Source: CALVUJ01 sp045119835 | GTDB lineage: Bacteria > Bacillota_I > Bacilli_A > RFN20 > DUOF01 | Length of the DNA: 64,000 nucleotides | Direction: 5' to 3' | Assembly (NCBI GenBank): GCA_045119835.1 | Contig: JBGVED010000015.1 | Location: 8,905-72,904 of the forward strand | Part shown: one piece after another, positions 63,970-64,000 of the stretch | Position numbering within the stretch: position 1 is the stretch's first letter | Layout: every line of letters begins with the position of its first letter | Notes under the pieces: model-generated | Told to the model about the DNA's origin: nothing | Database searches by the model: none | The model's input: the letters and a program-made list of their open reading frames with translations, nothing else | Translations under genes and position numbers: made by a program

Positions 63970-64000
63970 ATGAAAAAAATAATGACGTGTGTATGTTTAT
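63970..64000 (+). CDS. Start of a secreted or membrane protein (truncated by the window)
   Basis: AAAGGAAG (63957-63964) precedes ATG 63970, which reads M-K-K-I-M-T-C-V-C-L before the end. This resembles the start of a signal peptide or lipoprotein. Nothing more can be said. Confidence 0.5.
   Translation, partial: MKKIMTCVCL

Overview
The window is very AT-rich and gene-dense, from a low-GC Gram-positive relative (Firmicutes/Bacilli side). Gene order supports this: rimM-trmD-rplS-lepB-rbgA-rnhB, rimP-nusA-ylxR-ylxQ-infB-rbfA, and tyrS, rpsD, ezrA and a cysteine desulfurase close together are classical Firmicutes neighbourhoods. TGA is used as stop (for example rimM and trmD) and Trp is TGG, so this is not a Mycoplasma-type code. 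murC, glmS, dapA, ezrA and lepB imply a walled, dividing cell; ispH implies the MEP isoprenoid route. My best guess is an uncultured, host-associated Bacilli lineage near the Erysipelotrichia/RF39/Acholeplasma-type branches; the lineage is inference. Many genes start 4-8 nt after a GGTGAT-like ribosome binding site, which I used to correct starts.

Layout. 1-7.0 kb: partial unknown gene (-), Nudix hydrolase, an unreported 44-residue gene (-), murC, a membrane-anchored small protein, three tandem structured-RNA-like repeats (3.4-3.66 kb), a TerD-like large protein (-), and a coiled-coil protein. 7.0-8.6 kb: Tyr T-box and tyrS. 8.6-16.6 kb: an unusual envelope/transport cassette with an in-frame fusion of a YwaF-like membrane protein to an ABC ATPase, a permease, an anchored Ig-like protein and a 1075-residue repeat lipoprotein. 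16.7-20.4 kb: rpsD (-) with long leader, a soluble EzrA, cysteine desulfurase. 20.5-33.2 kb: the ribosome-maturation and translation superoperons, including a TrmD-ASCH fusion. 33.2-36.7 kb (-): TtcA-like protein, putative metallopeptidase, glmS. 36.8-48.8 kb: HTH protein, pnp, unknown (-), dapA, hsp20, DedA-like, cca, CDF transporter, small proteins, ispH (-), PAP2 phosphatase, CofE-like ligase. 49-54.5 kb: oligopeptide-type ABC operon with a foldable 5' UTR. 54.6-60.9 kb: accessory block (CAT-like, macro domain, WYL regulator, unknown, Ca2+/cation exchanger, methyltransferase, metallopeptidase-like, small proteins). 61-63.9 kb: trkA-trkH potassium uptake, then the first codons of a secreted protein.

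I saw no tRNA, rRNA, CRISPR array, prophage or insertion sequence. The items most worth follow-up are the triple RNA-like array at 3406-3657, the YwaF-ABC fusion with an internal start site and its lipoprotein partner, and the TrmD-ASCH fusion.
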